A DNA stretch of 39,583 nucleotides from Candidatus Saccharimonadota bacterium (GCA_022842995.1 JALHOM010000009.1:18235-57817), one strand, 5' to 3'. Counted from the first letter of the stretch, positions 9,280 through 17,619 are shown. Notes: generated from the sequence alone by a model not told the origin. Translations and numbers: made by a program.

Positions 9280-9304
9280 AAAAAATCCGACCACAGTGGC
9301 CGGA
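9280..9304 (-). terminator. Rho-independent terminator after the 9336-9914 gene
   Basis: On the minus strand 9304-9286 forms a GC-rich hairpin (TCCGGCCAC against GTGGTCGGA, one mismatch, small loop), followed immediately by six T (9285-9280). It lies 31 bp past the stop of the unknown membrane protein and separates it from nusA. Confidence 0.8.
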
Positions 9305-9335
9305 CAACAAATCTATTATATCACACTACTTCAGA

Positions 9336-9914
9336 TTAACGATGCCCTGTAATTCGGAAATATAGTTCCTGGCAATGACCAATCAGATTACCGATACGTT
9401 TTTGTTTGTTGCTAAGCTCCTCGGTTAAATATGCGTTCGAAGTTTCTAAGTCGACTACAGATCTCTTGAGGGACTCTAGCTTATCAATTTTATTTAAGCT
9501 TTTAGGGATCCTAACTAAGCACACCAGTCCAGTCACAGCTATAACTAAGGATGCATTGTTGAGTAACATTTCCCTGGCAACATCTTGCCGAGAAAAGAAA
9601 TGATCTGATTCGTACTTATTGAAATATTTATAAGTTAAAAATCCTAGACAATAAATCCCTCCCGCACCACCTCCACCCACCTTACGAAAAAGGTTTCTCT
9701 CCTCATCATCAATTAAACTATCGATTTCAGATACCAGCCCTAGATTCGGGTCAGGCAATGAATCCGTTGCTACTAAACTCGGGATTTTAGGAACCCTAGT
9801 CGGCGAAACGCCTATCTGCGCCAAAAAGCCAATCTCAGTCGGGACTGAAGAAATGCCGGAATCTGAAAAGTACGGCGCAACTCGGCCAGGCCTACCTTCA
9901 CCAATTTCATTCAT
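9336..9914 (-). CDS. Unrecognised membrane protein with C-terminal coiled coil
   Basis: No family is recognised for this 192-residue protein. Residues 1-75 are polar and Pro/Ser-rich, probably disordered. A first hydrophobic segment follows GGGGAGG (about 80-100, IYCLGFLTYKYF) and a second is ASLVIAVTGLVCLVRI (about 124-140). Residues 145-185 look like a coiled coil (IDKLESLKRSVVDLETSNA). The start has no Shine-Dalgarno sequence, but TATAAA lies six bases before the ATG, suggesting a leaderless mRNA. It is a single-gene unit, closed by its own terminator and divergent from the aminopeptidase gene. Confidence 0.65.
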   Translation of the reverse strand: MNEIGEGRPGRVAPYFSDSGISSVPTEIGFLAQIGVSPTRVPKIPSLVATDSLPDPNLGLVSEIDSLIDDEERNLFRKVGGGGAGGIYCLGFLTYKYFNKYESDHFFSRQDVAREMLLNNASLVIAVTGLVCLVRIPKSLNKIDKLESLKRSVVDLETSNAYLTEELSNKQKRIGNLIGHCQELYFRITGHR

Positions 9915-9920
9915 ATAATA

Positions 9921-9926
9921 TTTATA
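9921..9926 (-). promoter_or_regulatory. -10 box of the 9336-9914 gene
   Basis: TATAAA on the minus strand, six bases before the ATG at 9914. No Shine-Dalgarno sequence lies between, so transcription would begin at or very near the start codon. Confidence 0.45.
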
Positions 9927-9957
9927 TCATTGTTTACCTCTTTTGTACAGTTTTCGT

Positions 9958-9963
9958 TATAAT
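9958..9963 (+). promoter_or_regulatory. -10 box of the M1 aminopeptidase gene
   Basis: A consensus TATAAT lies 43 bases before the aminopeptidase ATG, in the 92-bp gap shared with the divergent membrane protein gene. No convincing -35 box was found at 16-18 bp. Confidence 0.5.
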
Positions 9964-10006
9964 ACAGTACTTTCTAAACTGCAGACGAAACGCTACACTG
10001 TTAACT

Positions 10007-12583
10007 ATGACTAAATCCGTTGCAAGACTTATAAAACAATTCAAACCCTCTAACTACCAACTGTCTCTCCATATCGACGAGAAAAACAAGGTTTTTTCCG
10101 GCGAAGTAACTATCTCTGGCCAAAAAGTTGGCCGGCCGTCCCAGCGGATTACCTTTCATCAGACCGACCTCAAAATCACTGATGCCACACTCACAAAAAC
10201 AGAAAAATCAGGGTCCAAAAACATCACTGTATCGAGAATCAACAATCAGGACACCCTCAGCGAAGTACGCGTTCATGCCGACGAAATGCTCTATCCAGGC
10301 GAATACGCAGTAACGCTCAAGTTCAAAGGGACAATCAACGACAAGGCTTCGGGCTTGTACCCGAGTTATTACAAAGATGGCGACCAAGAAAAAGCGCTCT
10401 ACGCCACTCATTTCGAAAGTCATCATGCTAGAGAAGTCTTCCCGTGTATCGATGAGCCCGCCGCCAAAGCCAGCTTTGACCTAAGCATAAGCACCACTAC
10501 CGGACTAACGGTACTCTCCAACACTGACCCTATTTCGACCACCGAAAATAGCGACGACACAACTACCACGACATTTGCGACTTCTCCAGTAATGAGTACT
10601 TATCTCCTGGCCTTTGGGATCGGTGAATTACATCATATCGAAGGCAAGACAAAACACGGCGTCACCCTTCGCTGCTGGAGCGTAACAGCTCAACCAAAAA
10701 CCCATCTGCAATATTCTCTCGACGAAGGCATCAGGGTTCTCGATTTTTACGATGATTATTTCAAAACTCCCTTCCCACTAGCCAAATGCGACCAGCTCGC
10801 TCTACCGGAGTTTCCAGGAGGCTCGGCAGCTATGGAAAACTGGGGACTGGTTACCTACCGTGAAGATTGCATGCTGGTCGACCCCCAGAACCCGTCGTTA
10901 CCGGGCCAACAATACATTTCGTTAGTCATTGCCCACGAGCTTTCTCATCAGTGGTTCGGCAACCTGGTCACCATGGAGTGGTGGGACGACCTGTGGCTTA
11001 ACGAAAGCTTTGCATCAATCATGGAGCACATGTGTCTTGACGCGCTGCACCCCGATTGGCACCAATGGGAACGCTACATCACCCAAGACGTTCTGGCCGC
11101 TTCGAACCGCGATATTTATTCTGGCGTACAGCCCGTCGGTATCGAAGTTCATCACCCAGACGAGATAGGCTCGATTTTTGATGGAGCAATCGTCTACGCT
11201 AAAGGTGGTCGGTTACTCAAGATGCTCCACGACTATATCGGCGATGAAGCCTTCCGACAAGCTTTACAGAAATATTTCAAAGAACACGCCTACAAGAACA
11301 CCCGTCGAGAAGATCTCTGGCGAGCGATGAGCGACGCTTCCGGCAAAGATATAAATGCCCTGATGACACCGTGGCTAACACAGTCCGGCATGCCTGTTCT
11401 TTCCGTTGATACCGCCGATCAGCCAAACGCGCGAACTATTTCACAAAAACGCTTTGTTCTAGACAAAACCGACGACACACAAATGTGGCCGGTGCCCCTA
11501 CTTAGTGATGATATATCAGGGACAGATCTGCTCGATAAGCAGAAGATGTCAGTTCAACTCAAAAACGACAATGCACCACTCATAAATACCCTGGGGAGTG
11601 GCCATTATCTTGTTCATTACCAGGAATCCTCGGATTTCCAGTCGATCATCGACAGACTAACTAAACCCGAGACGCAAGCCGAAACCAAGATAAATACCCT
11701 CAATGACCTAGCTCTACTCTCACGAGGCGGTCAAGCATCGATCACCGACACTCTCGACCTCGTTAGCAATCTGTCAAACGAAGAACGAGAACCGGTCTGG
11801 AGTCTCATGTCTAGAGGCATTGGTATGGCAGCAGGAATTGCCGAGTTTAATGAGCCGATCGAGACTGCTTTAAGGGCCTTTCGACTAAAGCTAGCCCAGC
11901 CAAGGTACGAAGTTCTGGGATGGGACGACGTCGAAGGTGAAGATCCTAACACAACCCTGTTAAGAGCTACAATTGCCGGTATCATGATTGCCACCGAAGA
12001 CAAAGCCATGATTTCCTTTGTACTCGACAAGTACGACCCAAACACGATAGAAAAACTGCCCGCAGATCGACGTGACCACATATTGACGACCGCCGTTCGC
12101 TTTGGGGATCTTACCTCTGTCGCCGAAAGACTCCTACAGCTCCACAACGACACGATTGACCCCGATTTACAGATGTCTATAGCAAGCGCACTGTGCAGTA
12201 CGCGCTCACCTGAACTTGCTGAGCGACTTTGTGTTGAAGCCATCGGAGACAAAGGATTTGTGCGCATGCAAGATATGTTCCGGTGGTACGCCTACATGCT
12301 GCGAAACAAATACACACGTGAGGTCGCATGGGACTGGATTACAAAATCATGGCCTCGTTTGGAAGAACTTTTTGGTGGCGGCACAATGCTTGATTACTTT
12401 GTTAAATTTTCGGCAGCGCCACTGCAAACGTCGGAGTGGGAAAAGAAGTTCCACGATTTCTTCGAACCAAAGATCGACAATATCGAGATCTCCAGAGACA
12501 TCAAAGTTGCCTTTTCCGAGATTACCTCGCGAATCGAATGGCGCAACCGCGAACTACCGAAACTCGAAAAATATTTCTCGTAA
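10007..12583 (+). CDS. M1 family zinc aminopeptidase (PepN/ERAP type)
   Basis: The enzyme removes N-terminal residues from peptides, which suits a cell that scavenges amino acids. The 858-residue product is full length. The exopeptidase motif GGSAAMENWG is near residue 272. The zinc site HELSHQWFGNLVTMEWW begins near 310, and its downstream Glu is in LWLNESFAS. The N-terminal beta-domain (1-200) and the C-terminal helical ERAP1-like domain (from about 530) are both present. There is no signal peptide, so it is probably cytoplasmic. It is a single gene, convergent with yraN after 22 bp. The ATG lacks a Shine-Dalgarno sequence. Confidence 0.95.
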   Translation: MTKSVARLIKQFKPSNYQLSLHIDEKNKVFSGEVTISGQKVGRPSQRITFHQTDLKITDATLTKTEKSGSKNITVSRINNQDTLSEVRVHADEMLYPGEYAVTLKFKGTINDKASGLYPSYYKDGDQEKALYATHFESHHAREVFPCIDEPAAKASFDLSISTTTGLTVLSNTDPISTTENSDDTTTTTFATSPVMSTYLLAFGIGELHHIEGKTKHGVTLRCWSVTAQPKTHLQYSLDEGIRVLDFYDDYFKTPFPLAKCDQLALPEFPGGSAAMENWGLVTYREDCMLVDPQNPSLPGQQYISLVIAHELSHQWFGNLVTMEWWDDLWLNESFASIMEHMCLDALHPDWHQWERYITQDVLAASNRDIYSGVQPVGIEVHHPDEIGSIFDGAIVYAKGGRLLKMLHDYIGDEAFRQALQKYFKEHAYKNTRREDLWRAMSDASGKDINALMTPWLTQSGMPVLSVDTADQPNARTISQKRFVLDKTDDTQMWPVPLLSDDISGTDLLDKQKMSVQLKNDNAPLINTLGSGHYLVHYQESSDFQSIIDRLTKPETQAETKINTLNDLALLSRGGQASITDTLDLVSNLSNEEREPVWSLMSRGIGMAAGIAEFNEPIETALRAFRLKLAQPRYEVLGWDDVEGEDPNTTLLRATIAGIMIATEDKAMISFVLDKYDPNTIEKLPADRRDHILTTAVRFGDLTSVAERLLQLHNDTIDPDLQMSIASALCSTRSPELAERLCVEAIGDKGFVRMQDMFRWYAYMLRNKYTREVAWDWITKSWPRLEELFGGGTMLDYFVKFSAAPLQTSEWEKKFHDFFEPKIDNIEISRDIKVAFSEITSRIEWRNRELPKLEKYFS

Positions 12584-12605
12584 TTTTTTCTTAGCTCAAC
12601 TGGAG

Positions 12606-12947
12606 TTACTGTACCCTTTCGATAAATGTAATCTTAAATTCTTCGCCACAGACTTCGGCGGCGCTCAAAACATACTCGCCTCTCCAACCGTTCATCGCTA
12701 CCCATACCTCGGCAGCATAGGACATCTGCCGTAATTTGCTGTCGGTTATATAGTCAAAACCAGATCCCTGACCACTGCTCGAGCGGAACTTAACTTCGAC
12801 GAAGTGTATGCATTTCTTCTTCCGGGCAATAACATCGATTTCACACTTTTCGGTCTTCCAGTTATGATCGAGTATTTTGTACTTCTGGGCCTTTAGATAG
12901 TCAATGACTGCGAGCTCTGCGTTTTGGCCGTCAAAATTATGTTTCAT
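12606..12947 (-). CDS. yraN: YraN/UPF0102 family nuclease-fold protein
   Basis: At 113 residues it has the usual size for UPF0102. NGQNAELAVIDYLKAQKYKI and the core EIDVIARKKKCIHFVEVKFR show the restriction-endonuclease-like fold, with the D...ExK arrangement (Asp in EIDVIA, Glu and Lys in FVEVKF). Its cellular role is poorly defined. The start overlaps the end of rnhB by 11 bp, the same rnhB-yraN pairing seen in many bacteria. Confidence 0.92.
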   Translation of the reverse strand: MKHNFDGQNAELAVIDYLKAQKYKILDHNWKTEKCEIDVIARKKKCIHFVEVKFRSSSGQGSGFDYITDSKLRQMSYAAEVWVAMNGWRGEYVLSAAEVCGEEFKITFIERVQ

Positions 12948-13518
12948 ATGCCGTAAAATACCTATTTCTAAAATTTTTATACGACCAACGATGAAGCGAT
13001 GTCAGCCCGTGCTTTTCGACGGCAGCCTGATGAAATGCCGTCCCATAACCAACATGTTTATCAAAGCCATACCCGGGATATTCATTTGCCATTTGCTCCA
13101 TAAAGCCATCACGGGCGACTTTCGCAACGATACTGGCCGCCGAAACCGCCGGGATCAAAGCATCAGCCTTAACCAAACAAGACACGTTACGGTAGTCAGA
13201 CTCTGCTAAATAATTGATATTGCCGTCAATGACTATCTTATAATCTGACGCATCAAGCCCCTCGAGGGCGCGCTTGCAAGCTAAAGATGTTGCCTCAGTT
13301 AGCCCCAGATCATCGACTTCAACTGCACTAACCCAACCCAAACCGATAAATTCCGCACTGTCCTGAATTGACTTGGCGAGCTCTTGCCTTTGGTTTCTGG
13401 TGAGGAGTTTTGAGTCTTTAAGCCCAGGAATTTCTGATTTCAGCAAGACCGCCCCGACGACCAACGGGCCAGCCCATGCACCTCTACCAACTTCATCGAT
13501 CCCAATAACCACGTTCAT
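12937..13518 (-). CDS. rnhB: Ribonuclease HII
   Basis: RNase HII cuts RNA embedded in DNA, including single ribonucleotides. The signature IGIDEVGRGAWAGP near the N-terminus gives the first catalytic Asp-Glu pair. VIDGNINYL and VKADALIPAVSAASIVAKVARD give the remaining acidic residues and the conserved AASI-AK-RD block. Two starts are possible: ATG at 13527 (196 residues) and ATG at 13518 (193 residues). I prefer 13518, because a consensus TATAAT overlaps the upstream ATG and ends seven bases before the inner one. The gene follows the rplS terminator and overlaps yraN. Confidence 0.95.
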   Translation of the reverse strand: MNVVIGIDEVGRGAWAGPLVVGAVLLKSEIPGLKDSKLLTRNQRQELAKSIQDSAEFIGLGWVSAVEVDDLGLTEATSLACKRALEGLDASDYKIVIDGNINYLAESDYRNVSCLVKADALIPAVSAASIVAKVARDGFMEQMANEYPGYGFDKHVGYGTAFHQAAVEKHGLTSLHRWSYKNFRNRYFTAYET

Positions 13519-13525
13519 ATCAGGC

Positions 13526-13531
13526 ATTATA
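13526..13531 (-). promoter_or_regulatory. rnhB: -10 box of rnhB, overlapping the upstream ATG
   Basis: TATAAT on the minus strand spans the ATG at 13527, so that codon would probably not be transcribed. The next in-frame ATG is seven bases downstream. This decides the rnhB start and implies a leaderless mRNA. Confidence 0.55.
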
Positions 13532-13550
13532 ATCAGACTCTCTCATGAAA

Positions 13551-13606
13551 TAAATAAAAATCCGCTCCACTATGCTAGGGTTTACGGCCCTTTTAGGGAA
13601 GCGGAT
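13551..13606 (-). terminator. Large structured terminator after rplS
   Basis: On the minus strand ATCCGCT (13606-13600) pairs with AGCGGAT (13566-13560), and the transcript continues into TTTTTATTTA. The enclosed loop of about 33 bases contains an inner CCCTAAAAGGG hairpin, so the structure is branched rather than a simple stem-loop. Confidence 0.7.
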
Positions 13607-13640
13607 GTTTAAGCTATGACGAGATCAAATAATAAGCGGC

Positions 13641-14132
13641 TTAAGCTTCTTTTGGAACTTCGGTCTTGTCGGAGGCTTCTGCTTTTGGCGCTGAAGTTTC
13701 GGCTTCGTTTTCGCTAACAGGAGCAGCTTCTTCGACGACAACAGGAGCTGGCTTCTCTTCAACAGTATTGACTGCTTGTTTGTCAAAGTCGACGGCAGCC
13801 AAACGCGCTGATTTACCGGTTCGCTCACGCATGTAAGTTAAGTATTTGCGACGAACTTTAGATCGCTTAACAACCTCAACCTTTTCAACCAATGGACTGT
13901 GCATAAGGTAGGTCTTCTCTACCCCAATACCACTGGCGATTCGGCGAACGGTAATGCTGCTGGTGTGGCTGCTTTTGCGGTCGGTTCGAATAACCAGGCC
14001 TTCAAAAACCTGGATACGCTCTTTGCTACCTTCTTTAATCTTTTGGTGAACACGAACAGTGTCGCCACTCTGAACATTGACGACATCGTGCTTTTTGAAC
14101 TTGGCTTCGATAGCCGAAATTACTGATGACAT
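13641..14132 (-). CDS. rplS: 50S ribosomal protein L19 with C-terminal extension
   Basis: L19 sits at the 30S-50S interface. Residues 1-115 match the family: DVVNVQSGDTVRVHQKIKEG, RIQVFEGLVIR, VRRIASGIGVEKTYLMHSP and VKRSKVRRKYLTYMRERTGK. The usual length is about 115. Here residues 117-163 add an acidic Ala/Glu/Pro/Val-rich tail of low complexity, ending in EVPKEA. The usual trmD/rimM neighbours are absent. Upstream is the divergent malic enzyme gene across a repeat element; downstream is a structured terminator. Confidence 0.95.
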   Translation of the reverse strand: MSSVISAIEAKFKKHDVVNVQSGDTVRVHQKIKEGSKERIQVFEGLVIRTDRKSSHTSSITVRRIASGIGVEKTYLMHSPLVEKVEVVKRSKVRRKYLTYMRERTGKSARLAAVDFDKQAVNTVEEKPAPVVVEEAAPVSENEAETSAPKAEASDKTEVPKEA

Positions 14133-14201
14133 AGTTATATAAACCTTAACTCTTTTATAACGTTTAAATTATCATATCACATCTGTTAAAAATATCAAAA
14201 C

Positions 14202-14490
14202 CTAGAAACTAGAAACTAGAAACTAGAAACTAGAAACTAGAAACTAGCTGAGTATGATTTGTCTGTTTTTGGTTGGCAATAGCAATGTTTTGATTTCTGC
14301 GAATTCCTAATTTCTAGTTTCTAATTTAGAGTTAAGAGGTATGAGTCAAGAGATAAGAGTAGCTCCTAGCTACAAGATACTAGCGACTAGCTACGAGCTC
14401 CTTTCGCCGCAGGCGAATCTTAACTCATGACTCATGACTCATGACTCTCTTGTCCTTCCCCTTTCCTCTTTCGTCTTTTATCTTTAAACT
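14202..14490 (+). repeat. Composite 7-bp-period repeat element, copy A
   Basis: This fills most of the 364-bp gap between rplS and the malic enzyme gene. In order: six and a half copies of CTAGAAA (14202-14247); a unique core with AGCTGAGTATG (14246-14256) and GGTTGGCAATAGC (14271-14283); degenerate 7-bp units from about 14300 (CTAATTT-like, then GAGTCAA-like, then CTAGCTA-like); a hairpin TTCGCC-GCA-GGCGAA (14403-14417); three copies of CTCATGA (14424-14444); then pyrimidine-rich 7-bp units (CCCTTTC-like) almost to the malic enzyme ATG. The order matches the inverted copy at 36807-37104. No open reading frame or tRNA is present. Function unknown. Confidence 0.9.
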
Positions 14491-14496
14491 AACCCT

Positions 14497-15636
14497 ATGG
14501 ATTACAACGAAATAGCGCTTAAAAAACACCGAGAGCTCAAAGGCAAAATCTCAACCGAACTAAAAGACACCCTCGACACCAAAGATCAACTCAGCATCTA
14601 CTACAGCCCTGGGGTCGGGGCTGTCAGCTCTCACCTGGCAAAGCACCCCGAAGATACTCGGGACTACACGTGGACCGGGAATACAGTCGCCGTCATTTCC
14701 GACGGTTCGGCTGTCTTGGGACTGGGCAATATTGGACCTGAAGCAGCTTTGCCCGTCATGGAGGGTAAGTGCATGTTGTTTAAACACTTTGCCGGGATAA
14801 ACGCCATTCCGATTGTCCTGAATGTTCATACAGCAGACGAAATTGTTGCAACCATTAAAGCCTTGTCGCCAACAATCGGCGCCATCAACCTGGAAGATAT
14901 TGCTGCTCCTCTATGTTTTGAAGTAGAAGATCGCCTCAAAGCCGAACTCTCCATCCCGATATTCCACGACGACCAACATGGCACAGCAGTGGTCGCACTC
15001 GCCGGCCTGATCAATGCCATGAAAGTTACCGGGAAAGACCTAGGAAGTTGCCGAATCGTCGTCAATGGTGTCGGTGCCGCCGGAGTAGCCATCATAAAAC
15101 TCATTAAACTCTATTCCCCAGAAGCGATCATCATTGGCCTTGATAGCAAAGGGATCATTTCGGGCAACCGCACCGACCTCAATGCTTCAAAAAGCATGCT
15201 CCTAACGCAAGACTTAATCGCCTCCGATGTAAACGGCGTCCTCGAGGACTCACTCATAAACGCCGACATTTTCATTGGTGTCAGCCAAGCAAATTTGCTT
15301 GAGGCAAAGCATATCGAAAGCATGTCCAAAGACCCTATTATCTTTGGCCTCGCAAATCCGATTCCTGAAATCATGCCAGATATTGCCAAAAGTGCCGGCG
15401 CAAAAATAGTAGCCACTGGCCGTAGCGACTTCCCGAATCAAGTTAATAACGCTGTCGCTTTCCCGGGGATTTTCAGAGGCGCACTCGATAACGGGGTACG
15501 TAAAATTACCGATAACCACAAACTAGCTGCAGCACGTGCCATCGCCTCGCTTGTCGAAAACCCAACTGAAGATACCATCATTCCCTCGGTTATGGACGAA
15601 CGTTTAGTGCCGTCTATCGCGAAAGTTATCGCGTAA
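14497..15636 (+). CDS. NAD(P)-dependent malic enzyme (oxaloacetate-decarboxylating)
   Basis: It converts malate to pyruvate and CO2 with reduction of NAD(P). At 379 residues it is the short, single-domain bacterial form. IYYSPGVGAVS near residue 35 carries the catalytic Tyr, KHFAGINAIPIVLN the catalytic Lys, and FHDDQHGTAVV metal-binding Asp residues. VNGVGAAGVAIIKL is the dinucleotide fold, and GLANPIPEI with GRSDFPNQVNNAVAFPGIFRG completes the active site. Cofactor preference cannot be read safely. No Shine-Dalgarno sequence precedes the ATG; the whole upstream region is the repeat element. The MFS gene follows 12 bp after the stop. Confidence 0.95.
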   Translation: MDYNEIALKKHRELKGKISTELKDTLDTKDQLSIYYSPGVGAVSSHLAKHPEDTRDYTWTGNTVAVISDGSAVLGLGNIGPEAALPVMEGKCMLFKHFAGINAIPIVLNVHTADEIVATIKALSPTIGAINLEDIAAPLCFEVEDRLKAELSIPIFHDDQHGTAVVALAGLINAMKVTGKDLGSCRIVVNGVGAAGVAIIKLIKLYSPEAIIIGLDSKGIISGNRTDLNASKSMLLTQDLIASDVNGVLEDSLINADIFIGVSQANLLEAKHIESMSKDPIIFGLANPIPEIMPDIAKSAGAKIVATGRSDFPNQVNNAVAFPGIFRGALDNGVRKITDNHKLAAARAIASLVENPTEDTIIPSVMDERLVPSIAKVIA

Positions 15637-15648
15637 CATCAAAAGCCC

Positions 15649-16812
15649 ATGAAACACCAGATCACCAAACTATATGCTCTCAGTTTTTGTGCTGGATTGG
15701 TGTTTTATTATGGAATCGAGCGCCTCTACTTTTTTAGTCTTGGATACGAAGCCAGTATCATTGCTCTGCTCCCGATCGCCTCGGCCATCGTAACCATCGC
15801 TCTCGATATCCCGCTTGGCTATTTTTCAGATAAAATCGGCCGAAAACGAACCTTAGTCCTGGCCTGCATCAGCCTCGCGCTATCGAGCCTACTCTATGTC
15901 ATGAGCTCTAGTTTATTGGCAATCATCATGGCCAGCTCGCTCCATGCGCTTTTTTGGGTGGGCGTATCGGGGACCTTCCAAGCTCTCATATTCGAAAGTC
16001 TCCGCGATCTCGGCAGCACCAAACACTACAACAAAATTCTTGGGAGAGTCTATTCTTTCCTATTCGGCGGTATGGGCATCGCGATATTGTCGGCCGGATT
16101 TATCGCCGAAGCTTTCGGCTTTGGCACTAATTTCTTCCTGGCGATGCTATCGGCAACGGTTGCCACTTTTATTGCCCTTACCCTCCGGGAGCCGTCTGTC
16201 GACAAACAAAAACCGCTCGATACGTGGGTCAAGCACGTCAAAGAAGCGGCCCACATTGTTCGCTACTCGCGAGTCGTATCGCTCCTCCTTATGACCGCCC
16301 TCGTATTTGGCGCAGTCATATGGGTAAGTAATGAATTTTCGCAATATATATTCCAAGATCTTGGCCTACAGTTGCAGCTAGTGAGTATCTTGAGCGCCCT
16401 GGCACTTTTCAGCGCTTCGGTTGGGCGCTTATTGGCCCATCGGCTTGAAAAATTGCGACGACCATTAGTAGCCATTATGCTCCTGCTGATTTTCGGTGTT
16501 GGACTAGCTGAACCACCCCTAATTTACATCTGTTTATTGCTGTACTTCGGTATCGCCCACTGTTTTCTAAATTCGATCGAGTCGGCTATTCAACACAAAC
16601 TACCAAATCATCTCCGCGCAACTACCATGTCGCTGTATAGCACTTTATTATCGATAATCATCTTGGTATTTGCCCCTCTGAGCAGCCTGGTACTCAGATA
16701 CTACGAGGTACAGAGCCTGTTTGTTATAGCTGCAATTATTACTTCTGTGTCTCTCGGCGTCCTGTATTACCTACTTCGTCTCCCTGCAAATAAAGTATCT
16801 CACCCCCGTTAG
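15649..16812 (+). CDS. Major facilitator superfamily transporter
   Basis: The 387-residue protein has about 12 hydrophobic helices. MFS motif A is seen in the first cytoplasmic loop as GYFSDKIGRKRTLV. A central loop around residues 185-205 (DKQKPLDTWVKHVKEAAH) separates the two halves. The substrate cannot be inferred; some resemblance to drug-efflux-type members is only an impression. It starts 12 bp after the malic enzyme stop, so the two are probably one transcript, which makes an organic acid or related metabolite possible but unproven. The C-terminus ends at a convergent hydrolase gene. Confidence 0.85.
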   Translation: MKHQITKLYALSFCAGLVFYYGIERLYFFSLGYEASIIALLPIASAIVTIALDIPLGYFSDKIGRKRTLVLACISLALSSLLYVMSSSLLAIIMASSLHALFWVGVSGTFQALIFESLRDLGSTKHYNKILGRVYSFLFGGMGIAILSAGFIAEAFGFGTNFFLAMLSATVATFIALTLREPSVDKQKPLDTWVKHVKEAAHIVRYSRVVSLLLMTALVFGAVIWVSNEFSQYIFQDLGLQLQLVSILSALALFSASVGRLLAHRLEKLRRPLVAIMLLLIFGVGLAEPPLIYICLLLYFGIAHCFLNSIESAIQHKLPNHLRATTMSLYSTLLSIIILVFAPLSSLVLRYYEVQSLFVIAAIITSVSLGVLYYLLRLPANKVSHPR

Positions 16813-16950
16813 AACCGTCGATGCCACCAAAATACATCAACACACAAGATAGATTATCGCGCTTCGGGTAGCGTCATCCGCCCGAGCATGAAAGAGTTAT
16901 TTTGTTATAATCAGGCAATCTCACTGACGGCCATCGTTTTAACTTTATAG

Positions 16951-17619
16951 CTATCTCAGCAAATCTGACCTCTCAAGATAACTGCTAAGGACCTTTTCGG
17001 GCTCAAACAGCAGTGAATCATGCACGAATCCCGGTAAACTGATAATTTGGACTCCACTCGTCTCAGCCTGAGCAAGTTGACGATCGGAAGGCTGGAAATA
17101 TGTGTCCGCTTCGCCGTAGACAAGCTCAACAGTTTCTGTTTTCCCGGATCCAAGCATCCTGGCCCCGGCATCAATAGCGTCAAACCTAGGAATTGTACCG
17201 TTAAAAATCATCTTCCAATGAGCCACTGCACCCGGTAAGATTAATGTTTGAAAAATTTGGCGATTAAAGCAGGCTACTTCGGACTCAAGAGAATGACGCC
17301 TGCCGTAGAGGTGATTCACAAAATACTTGCGAATAGTGTCAATCGAGTATTCGAGTAACGTTTTTGGCAAAGGTGCCGCGAATGCCGTCAGGGATAACGG
17401 GTGTGCTTCCGAAATCGGAATCATGCCCGCCGAAAAACTAACTACACGCCGTCCATCAAACGGAAAAGCCCCATTTTCTCGCATAGCCATAAGGTCGGGC
17501 AAGGAATGACCCGGAATATCAGGGTTGCGCAAAACGTAACCAAAAGCCTCGCCAACTCTCTTGACTTGCCTCGGATGATTGCTAAACCCCAGGCCTAGAT
17601 GTATTTCCGGACTACTCAT
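16951..17619 (-). CDS. Alpha/beta hydrolase fold protein
   Basis: The 222-residue protein has a plausible triad in the expected order: Ser in VVSFSAGM (nucleophile elbow, first Gly replaced by Ser), Asp in LVYGEADTYFQP, and His in LPGFVHDSLLF. NPDIPGHSLPDL resembles the DxPGHG stretch after strand 4. The substrate is unknown. A TTG at 17622 gives one more residue, but ATG at 17619 is preferred. TATAAA ends ten bases before that ATG and there is no Shine-Dalgarno sequence. It is a single gene, convergent with the MFS gene; the 138-bp gap between them shows no strong terminator. Confidence 0.75.
   Translation of the reverse strand: MSSPEIHLGLGFSNHPRQVKRVGEAFGYVLRNPDIPGHSLPDLMAMRENGAFPFDGRRVVSFSAGMIPISEAHPLSLTAFAAPLPKTLLEYSIDTIRKYFVNHLYGRRHSLESEVACFNRQIFQTLILPGAVAHWKMIFNGTIPRFDAIDAGARMLGSGKTETVELVYGEADTYFQPSDRQLAQAETSGVQIISLPGFVHDSLLFEPEKVLSSYLERSDLLR

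Noticed and set aside
11731-12267. 178-codon antisense frame in the aminopeptidase gene
   Set aside because: Ser/Arg-rich composition typical of a shadow frame; the sense frame is a full-length M1 enzyme.
14202-14450. CRISPR array
   Set aside because: The 7-bp units are contiguous, drift in sequence and have no spacers; no cas genes are nearby.
16813-16950. Small RNA or promoter in the gap between the MFS and hydrolase genes (TATAAT on the plus strand)
   Set aside because: No -35 box, no downstream plus-strand gene and no stable hairpin; likely chance.
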